A stretch of 64,000 nucleotides of DNA, from NCBI RefSeq assembly GCF_020283565.1, contig NC_060060.1, positions 47,666,015-47,730,014 of the forward strand, written 5' to 3'. A program made the position numbers and the translations under genes. This document shows, piece after piece, positions 44,846 to 54,806 of the stretch (position 1 is its first letter; each line of letters begins with the position of its first letter). Under the pieces are notes generated by a model. The model was given only the letters and a program-made list of their open reading frames with translations. It was not told the origin of the DNA and ran no database searches. The DNA is from Trifolium pratense (taxonomy: Eukaryota > Streptophyta > Magnoliopsida > Fabales > Fabaceae).

Positions 44846-47800
44846 TTAGCTGTAATATTGTTTCAATTTCTGGGCATTCCAAGGTCGAGGAAGTTTCTTT
44901 CCTCGAAGGTCCTCGAGATAGTATGCACCATTTTCTGTTTTGTCAATGACGCGGTATGGTCCTTCCCAATTGGGTGCAAGTTTGCCATCCTGGGAGTCTG
45001 CATTGCGTCTTAGGACGAGGCTGCCCACCTCGAATTCTCTTTTGATGACTTTGGTGTCATGACGGGCAGCTATTTTCTGCTTCAGGGTGGCCTCCTTTAA
45101 GGAAGCTCCTGTTCGAATTTCTTCGACGAGGTCAAGCTCCTCTCGAAGTGCTTCGTCATTTTGCTCCTCGTCTAGAGGTTGCTCAGTCCGACGAGATGGT
45201 TCCCCAATCTCTACGGGGATAACTGCCTCCGTTCCATATACCATTCGGAAGGGGGTCTCTCCGGTTGTGGAGTGTGGGGTTGTTCGATAGGCCCAGAGTA
45301 CATTGTCAAGCTCTTCGACCCATTTCTTTTTGTTTTGGTCGAGTCTTCTTCGTAACCCTCTCAGGATTACTCTGTTGGCTGCTTCAGCTTGCCCGTTGGT
45401 TTGGGGGTGCTCGACCGATGTGAAGTGCTGCTTGGTGCCCAGGGCAACAAGGAATGCTTGAAAATCTTTGTCTGTAAACTGTGTTCCGTTGTCTGTGACT
45501 ACCACCTGTGGTATTCCGAATCTAGCTAGCATGTTTCTTTTGAAGAAGCGCAGGATTCTGAGTGATGTGATGTCGGAGAGGGGTTCGGCTTCCACCCACT
45601 TTGTGAAGTAGTCCACTGCTACAATTAGGTAGCGATTTTGATAAAGTCCTTTGGTAAAAGGACCAAGTAAGTCCATGCCCCACCAGGCGAAGGGCCAGGG
45701 GGAAGACAAAGATTTTAGTTCTCGAGGGGGAGCTAAGTGCATATCCCCATGCCTTTGGCATTTGTCACATTTTTTTACGTGGTCTTTGGCGTCTTGTTGC
45801 ATAGTAGGCCAATAGTACCCTGCTCGTAGAGCTTTCCTGGCAAGTGACCTTCCTCCCAAGTGTTGGGCGTTAATGCCCTCATGGACTTCGCGCAGGATGT
45901 AATCTGTTGTGTCCTCGTCCACACATTTTAGGAGAGGAATGGAAAATCCTCTCCTGTATAATTTTCCATCAAGGATGACATAGGAGCAGGCTCTTCGTCT
46001 GACTACAGCTGCTTGTTTCTGGTCGTCAGGGAGAGTTTCGTGCTCGAGGAAGTTGTATACTGGAGTCATCCAGCAGTCTTTGTCGCCAATGACGTTTATG
46101 TCCACACCCTTGCTTGGTTTTTCTATGCTTGGACGAGGGAGTATCTCTTGGATGACAGATTTGTTTCCGCCCTTCCTTTTTGTGCTTGCCAGCTTGGACA
46201 GGATATCTGCCCTTTTGTTATGCTCGCGGGGAACATGTAATATTTCAACAGAGTTGAACTTGGTGATCTTTTCCTTTACTAGCACTAGGTATTCAGAGAG
46301 GTTATCATTCTTGGTCTGATACTCTCCTAGCACCTGTGAGGCGACCAGTTGCGAATCTGTGTAGATTTTTATCTCCTTGGCTTGCACGTCCTCGGCCAAA
46401 CGTAGTCCAGCGAGGAATGCTTCATATTCTGCTTGGTTGTTTGAAGTTGGGAAGGATAGTGCTAGGGACACCTCGATCAGTAAGCCATTCTCATTTTCAA
46501 GAATGATGCCTGCACCTGCTCCTGTGGCGCTTGATGCTCCGTCCACAAAGATTGTCCATTTATCTGCTCCGTCCACTGTAGGGGAGGAGCTCGTCATCTC
46601 TGCGACGAAGTCAGCTAGGACTTGGGCTTTTAGAGCTTTTCTGCTTTCGTAACGAATGTCGAATTCTGAGAGTTCGAGGGACCATTTGAGCATCCTGCCC
46701 GCCATATCTGGTCGGCCAAGCAAAGATTTGATTGGTTGGTCTGTTCGGACCACAATTGTATGAGCCAAGAAATAATGTCTTAGTCTCCTCGCAGCATAAA
46801 CTAGTGCAAGAGCTATTTTTTCAATTTGTTGGTACCTTAGTTCAGGACCTTGCAAGGCTTTGCTTGTAAAGTATACTGGTTTCTGCCCTTCGTTTGTCTC
46901 ACGAATAAGAGCTGCACTTACAGCCTCTGAGGCGACGGAAAGGTACAGGTATAATACCTCCTCGTCATTTGGTCGTGAGAGGACAGGTGGCTCTGATAAG
47001 GCCTTTTTCAAATGTTGGAGAGCTTGCTCGCACTCATCTGTCCATTCGAAGACTGCTTCTTTCTTTAGTAATTTGAAAAAGGGAAGTGCATGTTGTGCTG
47101 ATTTGGATACAAATCTGGAAAGCGATGTCAGCATTCCATTAAGAGTTTGTATGGACTTCTTATCGCTCGGAGTGGGGAGCTCGGCAAAAGCTCTGCACTT
47201 GTCAGGGTTGGCTTCAATTCCTCGCTCGGTTAGATAAAACCCCAGGAATTTTCCTGCTCGGACCCCGAAGGTGCACTTCTCTGGATTGAATCTCATGTTG
47301 TATTTCCTGGCCTGCTCGAACACTTTTCGAAGGTGCACGACATGGTCGAGTTCCTCGGGGGATTTTACGATCATGTCGTCCATGTATACCTCGAGCATGT
47401 CTCCTATTTGTCCTCGGAAGACTTTGTTCATCATTCGCTGGTATGTAGCTCCTGCATTTTTGAGACCGAAGGGCATTACGTTGTAGTAATAGTTGCCCGA
47501 CTCAGTCATGAAAGCTGTTTTTTCTCTATCTGCTACTGCCATTGGAATTTGGTTATAACCTGAATAAGCATCCATAAAAGACAATAATTTAAAGCCAGAA
47601 GAATTATCAACAAGTCTATCAATGCAAGGTAAGGGATAAGAGTCTTTAGGGCAAGCCCTGTTAAGATCGGTATAGTCGCAACACATCCTCCACTTTCCAT
47701 TAGATTTTTTGACGAGTACAACGTTGGACAGTCAGGTTGTATACCTGGCCTCCGAAATGAAATTTGCCTCTAAGAGGTCTTTTACACATTTTTCTGCAGC

Positions 47801-47979
47801 CTCCGATTTCTCAGGAGACTGCCTACGCCTACGTTGTACAATGGGAAGTGCAGTGGGATCAATAGTCAGCTGGTGACATGCTACGTTGGGGTCCAAGCCG
47901 GGCATCTCGGAAGCGTGCCAGGCGAACAGATCAGCATTTTCCTTCAAGCAGGCTTCAAGTTGCTTCCTAGCAAGTTCGG
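44846..47979 (-). pseudogene. Tat-lineage pol polyprotein, 5'-truncated with a nonsense codon
   Basis: Read on the minus strand. RT: LFAWHASEMPGLDPNVACH, DYTDLNRACPKDSYPLP, MPFGLKNAGATYQRMM and the active site VYMDDMIVKS. RNase H: VVRTDQPIKSLLGRPDMAG region. A second, archaeal-type RNase H: WTIFVDGASSATGAGAGI with TDSQLVASQV. Integrase: zinc-finger part (HLGGRSLARKALRAGYYW, CDKCQRHG), then WWGMDLLGPF, VVTDNGTQFTDKDF and NGQAEAANRV. A TGA at 47732-47734 stands where a Trp codon is expected, splitting the frame (47686-44846 remains open, 946 codons). The 5' part (gag, protease) is deleted at 47979. Confidence 0.93.
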
Positions 47980-48027
47980 GGACTTGGTGAGGGTCTAGGT
48001 GGACTAGCATTAGTCTAGTCCAGAACA
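47980..48027 (-). repeat. 48-bp remnant of the 5' LTR
   Basis: GGACTTGGTGAGGGTCTAGG to CCAGAACA, identical to 40250-40297. Joined to pol at a GG microhomology. Confidence 0.88.
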
Positions 48028-48032
48028 ACTTC

Positions 48033-48466
48033 TAATATATTTTTTGCTTCTTCAAAAAAATGATGATATGAACCTTCACACTCTTTTATAGTTTATGCTT
48101 GTTTTGGTGAAGCCAAGTTATGCATATTACTTTTTTTTTTGTTACAGTTATGCATATTACTTTATTAATGTTATGTGGTATTTTGTCCGTCTAAAATGTG
48201 ATGTTTTTCGCTTTTTAGTTTTGTCCCAAAATTTTGGTTTTTTTAAGAAACCAATGTACAATGAATAATGTTTTACTATTTGTACCCTTGCAAAAACTAA
48301 TACATTCATTAAATGAATTTTTATTTCTTAATAATAAAGTAAGAGTAAAAGGACATAACTTATTAATCTCTATTCTTTCTTAATCAATGTGCAAAACTCT
48401 ACAAGGAGCAAATTTTTGACCGGAGGGAGTAAAACTTTGACAATAATTGTTAAATATCTATGACTT
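48033..48466. other. Duplicated spacer, no gene
   Basis: Sister of 24522-24976, including the decayed Stowaway-like stretch. Confidence 0.65.
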
Positions 48467-48710
48467 TGTTAAGAAGTTTCATATCGATTGCGAGATAGTC
48501 TGAATATGTGTTTATAAACTAGAGTCAATTGTCACCTTACAAACCAGTTTTGTAAGGATGAGTAAGACTCAATACTCAATTTAAGATGGTATCAGAGCCT
48601 CTTCACAATTCGCTAGGCCGCCTGCTATCAATTTCTGATCGAGGCCATCCATCATTTATATCCGTCCTCCAAGCCCAATAGCGATGAAGTGTGTTAAGAA
48701 GTCCCACGTG
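48467..48710 (+). mobile_element. TRIM-like remnant, sister of 24977-25220
   Basis: TGTTAAGAAG at 48467, TGGTATCAGAGCC primer site at about 48587, second TGTTAAGAAG at 48692, truncated by the MITE. Confidence 0.65.
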
Positions 48711-49124
48711 CTTAAATGAAGTTTTGACCCCTCAAGTTTTTATAATTGTGTGATTTTGGCCTACCAAACTTCAATTGTGCGATTTTAACTTTTAAATTTC
48801 AATTGCTCGATTTTAGACCGCCAAGTTTACCCCTTTTACATTTGCTAGTCCCCGTTGATATTTTTTACTAAAATTTCTTATGTAGCATTTTAAAATTAAA
48901 AAAATATTTTTAAAATAAATAAAAAATGTTTTTAAAATTTAATATATGTTTTAAAATTTTAAAACATTTATAAAATAGAAATATTTGTTTTATTATCGAG
49001 CAATTGAAACTTGAGGGCTAAAATTGAACAATTGTAAAATTTTAGGGGTTAAAATCACACATTTAAAATTTAGGGGACCAAAATCGCACAATTGTAAAAC
49101 TTGAGAGTCAAAACTGCACTTAAG
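48711..49124. mobile_element. Foldback MITE, copy 3
   Basis: CTTAAATGAAGTTTTGACCC to GCACTTAAG. Nearly identical to 25221-25624. Confidence 0.7.
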
Positions 49125-49554
49125 ACAATATCTCTCTATGTTGAATTTATATTAAAACAATAGGTAAATTCTAATATGGATCACTTCGTCAAGTGGTTCA
49201 TGGTGGACCGGTTATGAATAACATTATAACAAATACGAATTTTACAAAATCCACTATTAGATTGAAAGTTTATATCATATAGATCATCCATAGAAAAATT
49301 TAGAAAAATTGTACCAAAAAAAAAAAGAAAATTTTAGAAAAATTGAAAATCATTTTATATGTTATTGAGACTCGTCAAAAAAGTGATGTGAAGTAAAGTG
49401 AGGTGACGTGACAAAAAATAGTTAACATTAATTGATTGATAGTATAAAATTATTTTATATTATGGTTACATATTTTTTTTTCTCATAAATAAATTAGGCG
49501 ACCCTTTAAATAAATGGTAAAAAATATGCAATGTCCACCCTGTCCCACTAAACT
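49125..49554. other. Upstream region of PPR4
   Basis: Shared with PPR2 and PPR3; TGACGTGAC at 49404-49412. No gene. Confidence 0.6.
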
Positions 49555-49738
49555 GGGAATGGATTCTCTCAAGTGTGATTTACACTTGAGAGAATAAAGT
49601 GTAATCTAACACCATCTAAAATCATTTTCTCTAAATTTTTATATGTTTCTTTCTCTTGATCAATGGTAACAAACCACGCTTTATTCTCTCAAGTGTAAAT
49701 TACACTAGTGTAAATTACACTCGAGAGAATTCATTCCC
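49555..49738. mobile_element. Mutator-type MITE upstream of PPR4
   Basis: 184 bp, ends GGGAATGGATTCTCTC and GAGAGAATTCATTCCC, exact 9-bp target duplication CACTAAACT (49546-49554 and 49739-49747). Contains nested palindromes, TCTCAAGTGTGATTTACACT and ACTCGAGAG. Absent from PPR2 and PPR3 leaders. It ends about 130 bp before the PPR4 start codon. Confidence 0.92.
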
Positions 49739-49870
49739 CACTAAACTATTCATTTGGTTTGCCTTGAAATGAAATCACAAAGTAAAGTTTGTTTTGAAAC
49801 AGTCCTAACCTCCGCTCTAACCTTCGTCGTTGCCGCTCCTTTCTCAAACACACCCACGCAGCAAGGAATT

Positions 49871-51505
49871 ATGTCACCTATGAGATTAACAAGGTTTCTT
49901 TCAAAACCCTCTTTACTTCCTAACTTTTTCACTTTCAGATTTTTCTCACATTTTCACAATGTTAGTGATGTTGTTGATGATGATTCTATTTATATGTTCA
50001 AAAGTATGCTAAATATGCGAAAAACCCCTTCCATTATTGAATTTAACAAGATTTTAAGTTCCCTTGTTAAAACAAAGAACAATTACTCAACTGTTGTTTC
50101 CCTTTTCCAACAAATGGAATTCCATGGAACAATTAGGCCTAACATTATTACTATGTCCATTTTAATCAATTGTTACTGTCATATAGGTCAAATGACTTAT
50201 GCATTTTCTCTATTGGGAAAGATTCTTAAGATGGGTTATCAGCCGAATATCGTAACCTTGACAACCCTTATAAAAGGCCTTTGTCTTAAAAATGACATTC
50301 AGAAAGCATTGTACTTTCATGATGATCTTATCGCTAAGGGATTTCAGCTCAACCAGGTTAGTTACGGGACATTGATCAATGGCTTGTGTAAAATGGGACA
50401 TACAACACCTGCCCTCCAACTGTTGAGACGGCTCGAAAAAGGATCAGTCAAGCCTGGTTTGGTAATTTACAGTACAATCATTGATAGCATGTGCAAAAAT
50501 AAGCTTGTAGATGATGCTTGTGAATTATTTTCTGAAATGGTTAACAAGGGAATTTTTCCAGACGTTGTCACTTATAGTGCTCTAATCTATGGTTTTTGTA
50601 TTGTGAATAAATTAAAAGAAGCAATTGTTTTGTTGAACGAAATGGTATCGAAAAACATCAACCCAAATGTTTATACCTTTAATATATTGATCGATGCGTT
50701 TTGTAAGGAGGGAAAGATGAAAGAAGCTAAAAGTGTGTTAGCTATGATGATGAAACAAGGCATGAAACCTGATGTAGTTACTTATAATACTTTAATGGAT
50801 GGGTTCTGCCTTCGTAATGAAGTGAGCAAGGCCAAATATATATTCAACACTATGGTCCAAAGGGGAATGATGCCCAATGTTAAGAGCTACAGTATTATGA
50901 TCAATGGGTTCTGTAAGAGTAAAATGTTGGATGAAGCCATCAATCTCTTTGAAGAAATGCATTTCAAAAATATCTTTCCCGATACGGTAACTTACAGCAC
51001 TCTTATTGATGGTTTGTGCAAATCAGGGAGAATTTCGTATGCTTGGGAGCTTGTAGATGAGATGTGTGACAGAGGCCAACCGCCCAATGTAATCACCTAC
51101 AATTCCTTCTTGCACACTTTGTGCAAAAATCATGAACTTGACAAGGCAATTGCATTAGTCAAGAAAAGTATCAACCAAGGTATCATGCCAAATTTGTACA
51201 CGTACAGTACCCTAATTGATGGACTTTGCAAAGGTGGGAGGCTTAATGATGCACTAAAGGTTTTTCATGATCTTTTGGCTAAAGAATACAATATTAATGT
51301 TGTAACGTACACAACTATGATTTGTGGACTTTGTAATGAGGGCTTGTTTGAAGAAGCATTTGTTTTGCTGTCAAAAATGGAAGATAAGGGCTGCTTTCCT
51401 AATGCCTTCACTTTTGAAATAATGATTTCTACTCTCTTTGAAAGAGGTGAGAATGATAAAGCAGAGAAACTTCTTCGTCAAATGATTGCTAGAGGCCTGC
51501 TATAA
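49871..51505 (+). CDS. PPR4: restorer-of-fertility-like PPR protein
   Basis: Intronless. From ATG 49871 (MSPMRLTRFL) 544 residues, matching PPR3. An in-frame ATG at 49769 would add 34 residues (MKSQSKVCFETVLTSALTFV), a frame that is not open in PPR2 or PPR3, so I prefer 49871. Presequence-like N terminus followed by 14 P-class PPR motifs. Motifs 1-10 are almost PPR3, while DEMCDRGQPPNVITYNSF is as in PPR2, and motifs 11-14 have private changes (KKSINQGI, NINVVTYTTM, ISTLFERGE). Expected to bind mitochondrial RNA; target unknown. The DNA downstream (to about 52880) resembles that of the other copies but is more diverged. Confidence 0.95.
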   Translation: MSPMRLTRFLSKPSLLPNFFTFRFFSHFHNVSDVVDDDSIYMFKSMLNMRKTPSIIEFNKILSSLVKTKNNYSTVVSLFQQMEFHGTIRPNIITMSILINCYCHIGQMTYAFSLLGKILKMGYQPNIVTLTTLIKGLCLKNDIQKALYFHDDLIAKGFQLNQVSYGTLINGLCKMGHTTPALQLLRRLEKGSVKPGLVIYSTIIDSMCKNKLVDDACELFSEMVNKGIFPDVVTYSALIYGFCIVNKLKEAIVLLNEMVSKNINPNVYTFNILIDAFCKEGKMKEAKSVLAMMMKQGMKPDVVTYNTLMDGFCLRNEVSKAKYIFNTMVQRGMMPNVKSYSIMINGFCKSKMLDEAINLFEEMHFKNIFPDTVTYSTLIDGLCKSGRISYAWELVDEMCDRGQPPNVITYNSFLHTLCKNHELDKAIALVKKSINQGIMPNLYTYSTLIDGLCKGGRLNDALKVFHDLLAKEYNINVVTYTTMICGLCNEGLFEEAFVLLSKMEDKGCFPNAFTFEIMISTLFERGENDKAEKLLRQMIARGLL

Positions 51506-53038
51506 GAGTAAATACATGTATGTCTTTTTCTAGTTATCCAATGTTATTTTGAATTTTAATTATAATCATCGTGAAATGATTTCTTATCAGTTATTTGTTT
51601 GCTGTTATTAATTTACTATGGTAAATAGTGATAGTTGCATTTTATGTTTTCTATTAGTACACCCGATTGTGTATCGGTAATTGTTCAATGCCCTATATAT
51701 GTAGAATCTCGATTTCCCTTCTTTTCTTTGTTTTTCATTGAAAACTGATTGTATTACAGGTATTAAATTCTTATATGATGATCCAAGGAGTTGAGTTTTG
51801 TAATGGTCTTGTTGCTACTGATTTTTTTGGTTATCTAATGTTTATAATTAATCAGGGCTTAAGTGGTAGTTTATTAGGATAGTCGTCCAATCTGTGTAAG
51901 CACGAGCCTTTTCTTTCCTCCGCTTCCTTTATCATTATGCCGTTTTCCCATTTTTAGTAATAAAAGAACCAGCAGTAAGACCAAACTTAGAGTGAGCAGC
52001 ATAATATGAGAGAACTCTCTAATGATGGACAGAATACAAATAATCGAGAAAAAAAAACTGAATAACGGCATGCTAATCACATATAAATACAATGTCTGCC
52101 TTATCCTTCCTCTCTCATATAAGAACACAAAAATAATTTTCTTTTGAATTGCCAGATATACATATACTTTTGAATAATTTTCTTATGAAGTTGGTCTCTG
52201 CCATTATATAGACTATTATTCTTTGTGCTATGCTAATTCAACAAGAAAATATATTTGTTATTCAACTTGGTTGACGATGGTGCTTTACTTCATATATGGT
52301 TTTGGCTACAATATACTTGACAATTATGCAGTCGAAGATGTGTTAAATTTTTCGTCTCTGTTACTGTCAATATTTTTTTAAGTCTCAAATAACAAGTCAC
52401 ATAGAGTGGAACATAAACATGAGCATTTTTTCCCTTCTTCCACTATTGTTAGCTAGAAAGTTAAATCATGGAAACTACAGCTGAGTTTTATAGTTGTACT
52501 ACTACTATATGTACCATTAAATTGGATTAACTCATTATTGTCTAATTTGTGATTCATGAATTCCAACTTGATATTATATGTATTTTACCTTGGTTCTGAA
52601 GGGTTCTGCTGCTAATTGGGAACATGGACCTTGTAACATTGTGTTACTATTAATACTGTAACATTGAAGTCTTGACTAATAGACTTGGCTGCTTCTTTCT
52701 TACAGTTGCATATATTTCTTTCTTTTGACTATAATGTTCTTTCTTGCATAGGTTTTGATCTAAGAGTTCAATGTAAGTAGAACCCTTCGATTTGCGGATG
52801 CATAAAAAAAAGTGTTTTTACCATTAATATTTTTTGGTTATCTTGTTAAATAATTGGTTTATGACTTTAGAACATTGTAAATGCAGTGGTTTTCTTATGG
52901 AAACAAAAGTTCTTCCCAACTCATGTCTCTCTATCACAACTTATTTCCACTTACAAAAAATTGATGATAAACTACTTGAAAGACGACGTCGTTGAGTTCG
53001 TGCGTGGCTTTCTTCTTGCTGCGAACAAGAAGAAGAAA
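51506..53038. other. Downstream region of PPR4, no gene
   Basis: Diverged copy of the regions after PPR1 and PPR2. From about 52890 it switches to the leader of a second PPR subtype, with the palindrome ACGACGTCGT at 52983-52992. Confidence 0.65.
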
Positions 53039-53075
53039 ATGTCATCACTGTTTATGAGATTAACAAGGTTTCCTG
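53039..53075 (+). pseudogene. PPR 5' stub (MSSLF subtype)
   Basis: Encodes MSSLFMRLTRFP, the same start as PPR5 and PPR6, then breaks off into a LINE relic. Leader (about 100 bases) is conserved with PPR5. Confidence 0.85.
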
Positions 53076-53076
53076 T

Positions 53077-53370
53077 TCATGTGATGGCTTAAACAACCAC
53101 CAAAGAATCCACATTCAATTCCACATGCGAAAAATTAAAACTTCTAGCATAAATGAGTCCTTCAAAAATTCTCCAAAACTCTGCTAAATACGCACTACCA
53201 AAGCCGACAAGTTTAGCAAATCCACCCAAGCATTAACCATCACTCCCTCTAATAATTCCATCACATCCAATCGAGCCATCTTCACTACGAGCCCCATCCG
53301 TATTCAATCTAACCAAATTCTCTATATTTGTATGGGATTTGTACTTTTCGCACTCTCTGCAATGTCTCAG
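53077..53370 (-). pseudogene. LINE RNase H relic, split by an LTR element
   Basis: On the minus strand the sequence reads NLVRLNTDGARSEDGSIG, then GGFAKLVGFGSAYLAEFWRI and HVELNVDSLVVV, the RNase H-like end of plant LINE pol, with frame breaks. The upstream part continues at 55215 beyond the LTR element inserted at 53371. Confidence 0.72.
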
Positions 53371-53773
53371 TGACGCAGAACGGAAGCGTGAAGGTTAGCA
53401 AAACGCTAAACCTAATTGATAAAGACAAGCCGCAAGCACAAACTTGTCAAAATAGGGTTTCGGAGTCCACCGAAAGAGTAATTTGGAATCCACCAAATTT
53501 GGGAAAATTCTCTGAATTTTTATTGAATCAAAAGGTTGCCTTCAAGGCTACAATAATTTAGTTTAAATAGGAGTGAAAAATAAAATTAACAAATCTCCTA
53601 AAAGATTGTAAAAATAAAAACAACAAACCTAGCTAAATAAAAATTACAAATCTACCTAAAATATAAAAAAATAACTAACCTAGGTGAAATATAAAAATAA
53701 GAAATCAACCTAAAATATAATAAAACTAAATCTAACTAAAATAATAATATACACAAGAAATCCTCCTACATCA
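53371..53773 (-). repeat. 3' LTR of the importin-carrying element
   Basis: 403 bp; the captured-gene frame runs on into it and stops at 53710. Confidence 0.93.
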
Positions 53774-54759
53774 GTCTCCTCTACCTCAAAAGAACTCGTC
53801 CCCGAGTTCTCGTCTTGATAAAGAGCTTCCTTTGCAGGTTGACTCCTCCAATGAACAAGAGACCACCCTCCTGGATCCCATTGAATGAAGTGAGAGGACC
53901 TGTCTCGTGTCAACACATCCAAACGAGGTATTAGAATATCTGGGGTGCAATTCTCAGTGAAGTTTAGCACTGCAGAAGCAGCATGAGCCTGTACTCGAGC
54001 ATTTTCAAAATCATCCATGGCACCAGCTAATGCCGAAAGCACTAAGTGGTGATATTTAACTTGCAAGTCTGGCCCTAAATCTGTGGACAACTGCCCAATT
54101 GCGTTTATAGTCGTCCATCGCACCCTAGGGTGTGGGTGAGAAAATGAATTCAAAACCATTGACAATACATGCTCCAGATTCTTTGTCATCACTTTTGAAC
54201 AACCCTCTGCAATTTGTGCGATGGCAACGAGCGCAGCATTGTGCTTTTGCCATTCAGGGGAAACCAAGTAAGTCGGCAACAACTCAGACGCAACCGGCAC
54301 AATCGTGTTCCCACCCAAAGAAATTGAAAGTCTGTCCAAACATTCCTGTCCAAATCCATAGTTAGTTGTCTCACCAGCATCCTCATCCTCGGTCAGTGCA
54401 GCATGCCAAGCAGGATCAACTTCAATATCCAGCAAGGAATCAGGGTAAGTTTGTTTGCATAAATTGAAGAGATTTTCGGCTTGGTAACGGTGGTCGTTGG
54501 AGGTTGACATGAGATTTGTAATTAGGGATTCGAAGTGAGTGGAATCTTGGCCGAGAATTAACGCCATCTGAGTTTGGTTGTTTGGATCGTTGGCGGCGGC
54601 CATGGTGAGAGAGGCGGTGGCGGAGGAATTGAATTGAGTTTTTTGAGTGGTGGTGTTGTTGGATAACTTTGTCACCTGTGTTGTCAGAGCTGTGATGGCC
54701 GCGGTTAAAGCCGTCATGGCACCGTAAAACTCTGCTTTCGTCACCGGGTGATCTCCCAT
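53710..54759 (-). CDS. Chimeric frame: Gag-like start fused to importin-beta-3 (importin-5) pieces
   Basis: 349 residues. Residues 1-40 (MGDHPVTKAEFYGAMTALTA) look like the start of an element Gag. Then comes a translated 5' UTR-like stretch and what looks like the native importin start, in a strong context (CACCATGGCC near 54602), with MALILGQDSTHFESLITNLM and QAENLFNLCKQTYPDSL. The frame jumps without break to a later part of the same protein: EDEDAGETTNYGFGQECLDR, SLGGNTIVPVASELLPTYL, HPRVRWTTINAIGQLSTDLG, AHAASAVLNFTENCTPDIL. These are HEAT-repeat segments of plant importin-5/karyopherin beta-3, a nuclear import receptor. Introns are absent, so capture was from mRNA, with an internal loss of a few hundred residues. 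About 60 residues after CTPDIL are not recognised; the last 21 are LTR. It lacks most HEAT repeats, so transport activity is unlikely. Confidence 0.85.
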   Translation of the reverse strand: MGDHPVTKAEFYGAMTALTAAITALTTQVTKLSNNTTTQKTQFNSSATASLTMAAANDPNNQTQMALILGQDSTHFESLITNLMSTSNDHRYQAENLFNLCKQTYPDSLLDIEVDPAWHAALTEDEDAGETTNYGFGQECLDRLSISLGGNTIVPVASELLPTYLVSPEWQKHNAALVAIAQIAEGCSKVMTKNLEHVLSMVLNSFSHPHPRVRWTTINAIGQLSTDLGPDLQVKYHHLVLSALAGAMDDFENARVQAHAASAVLNFTENCTPDILIPRLDVLTRDRSSHFIQWDPGGWSLVHWRSQPAKEALYQDENSGTSSFEVEETDVGGFLVYIIILVRFSFIIF

Positions 54760-54806
54760 CTGATCACGTTAGAAAAAGAACAGGAGAAACCTGCTCTGAT
54801 ACCAAC

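Larger units (their letters stand above)
39842..48027 (-). mobile_element. Ty3/gypsy Tat-lineage (Retand-like) LTR retrotransposon, internally deleted
   Basis: Target duplication ACTTC (39837-39841 and 48028-48032). The 3' LTR is complete (39842-40297, 456 bp, TGATCTTAAC to CCAGAACA). A G6 purine tract, CTTGGGGGGCTCC on the minus strand, lies beside it. The other LTR is reduced to its outer 48 bp (47980-48027), joined directly to pol: the rest of the 5' LTR, primer site, gag and protease are deleted. Pol has reverse transcriptase, RNase H, a second archaeal-type RNase H and integrase, the dual RNase H order typical of the Tat lineage. Between pol and the 3' LTR lie an antisense gene and two tandem-repeat arrays, also a Tat trait. 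Confidence 0.93.

Noticed and set aside
46377..47237. Several + strand frames of 90-125 codons over pol
   Set aside because: Shadows of the conserved pol frame on the other strand.
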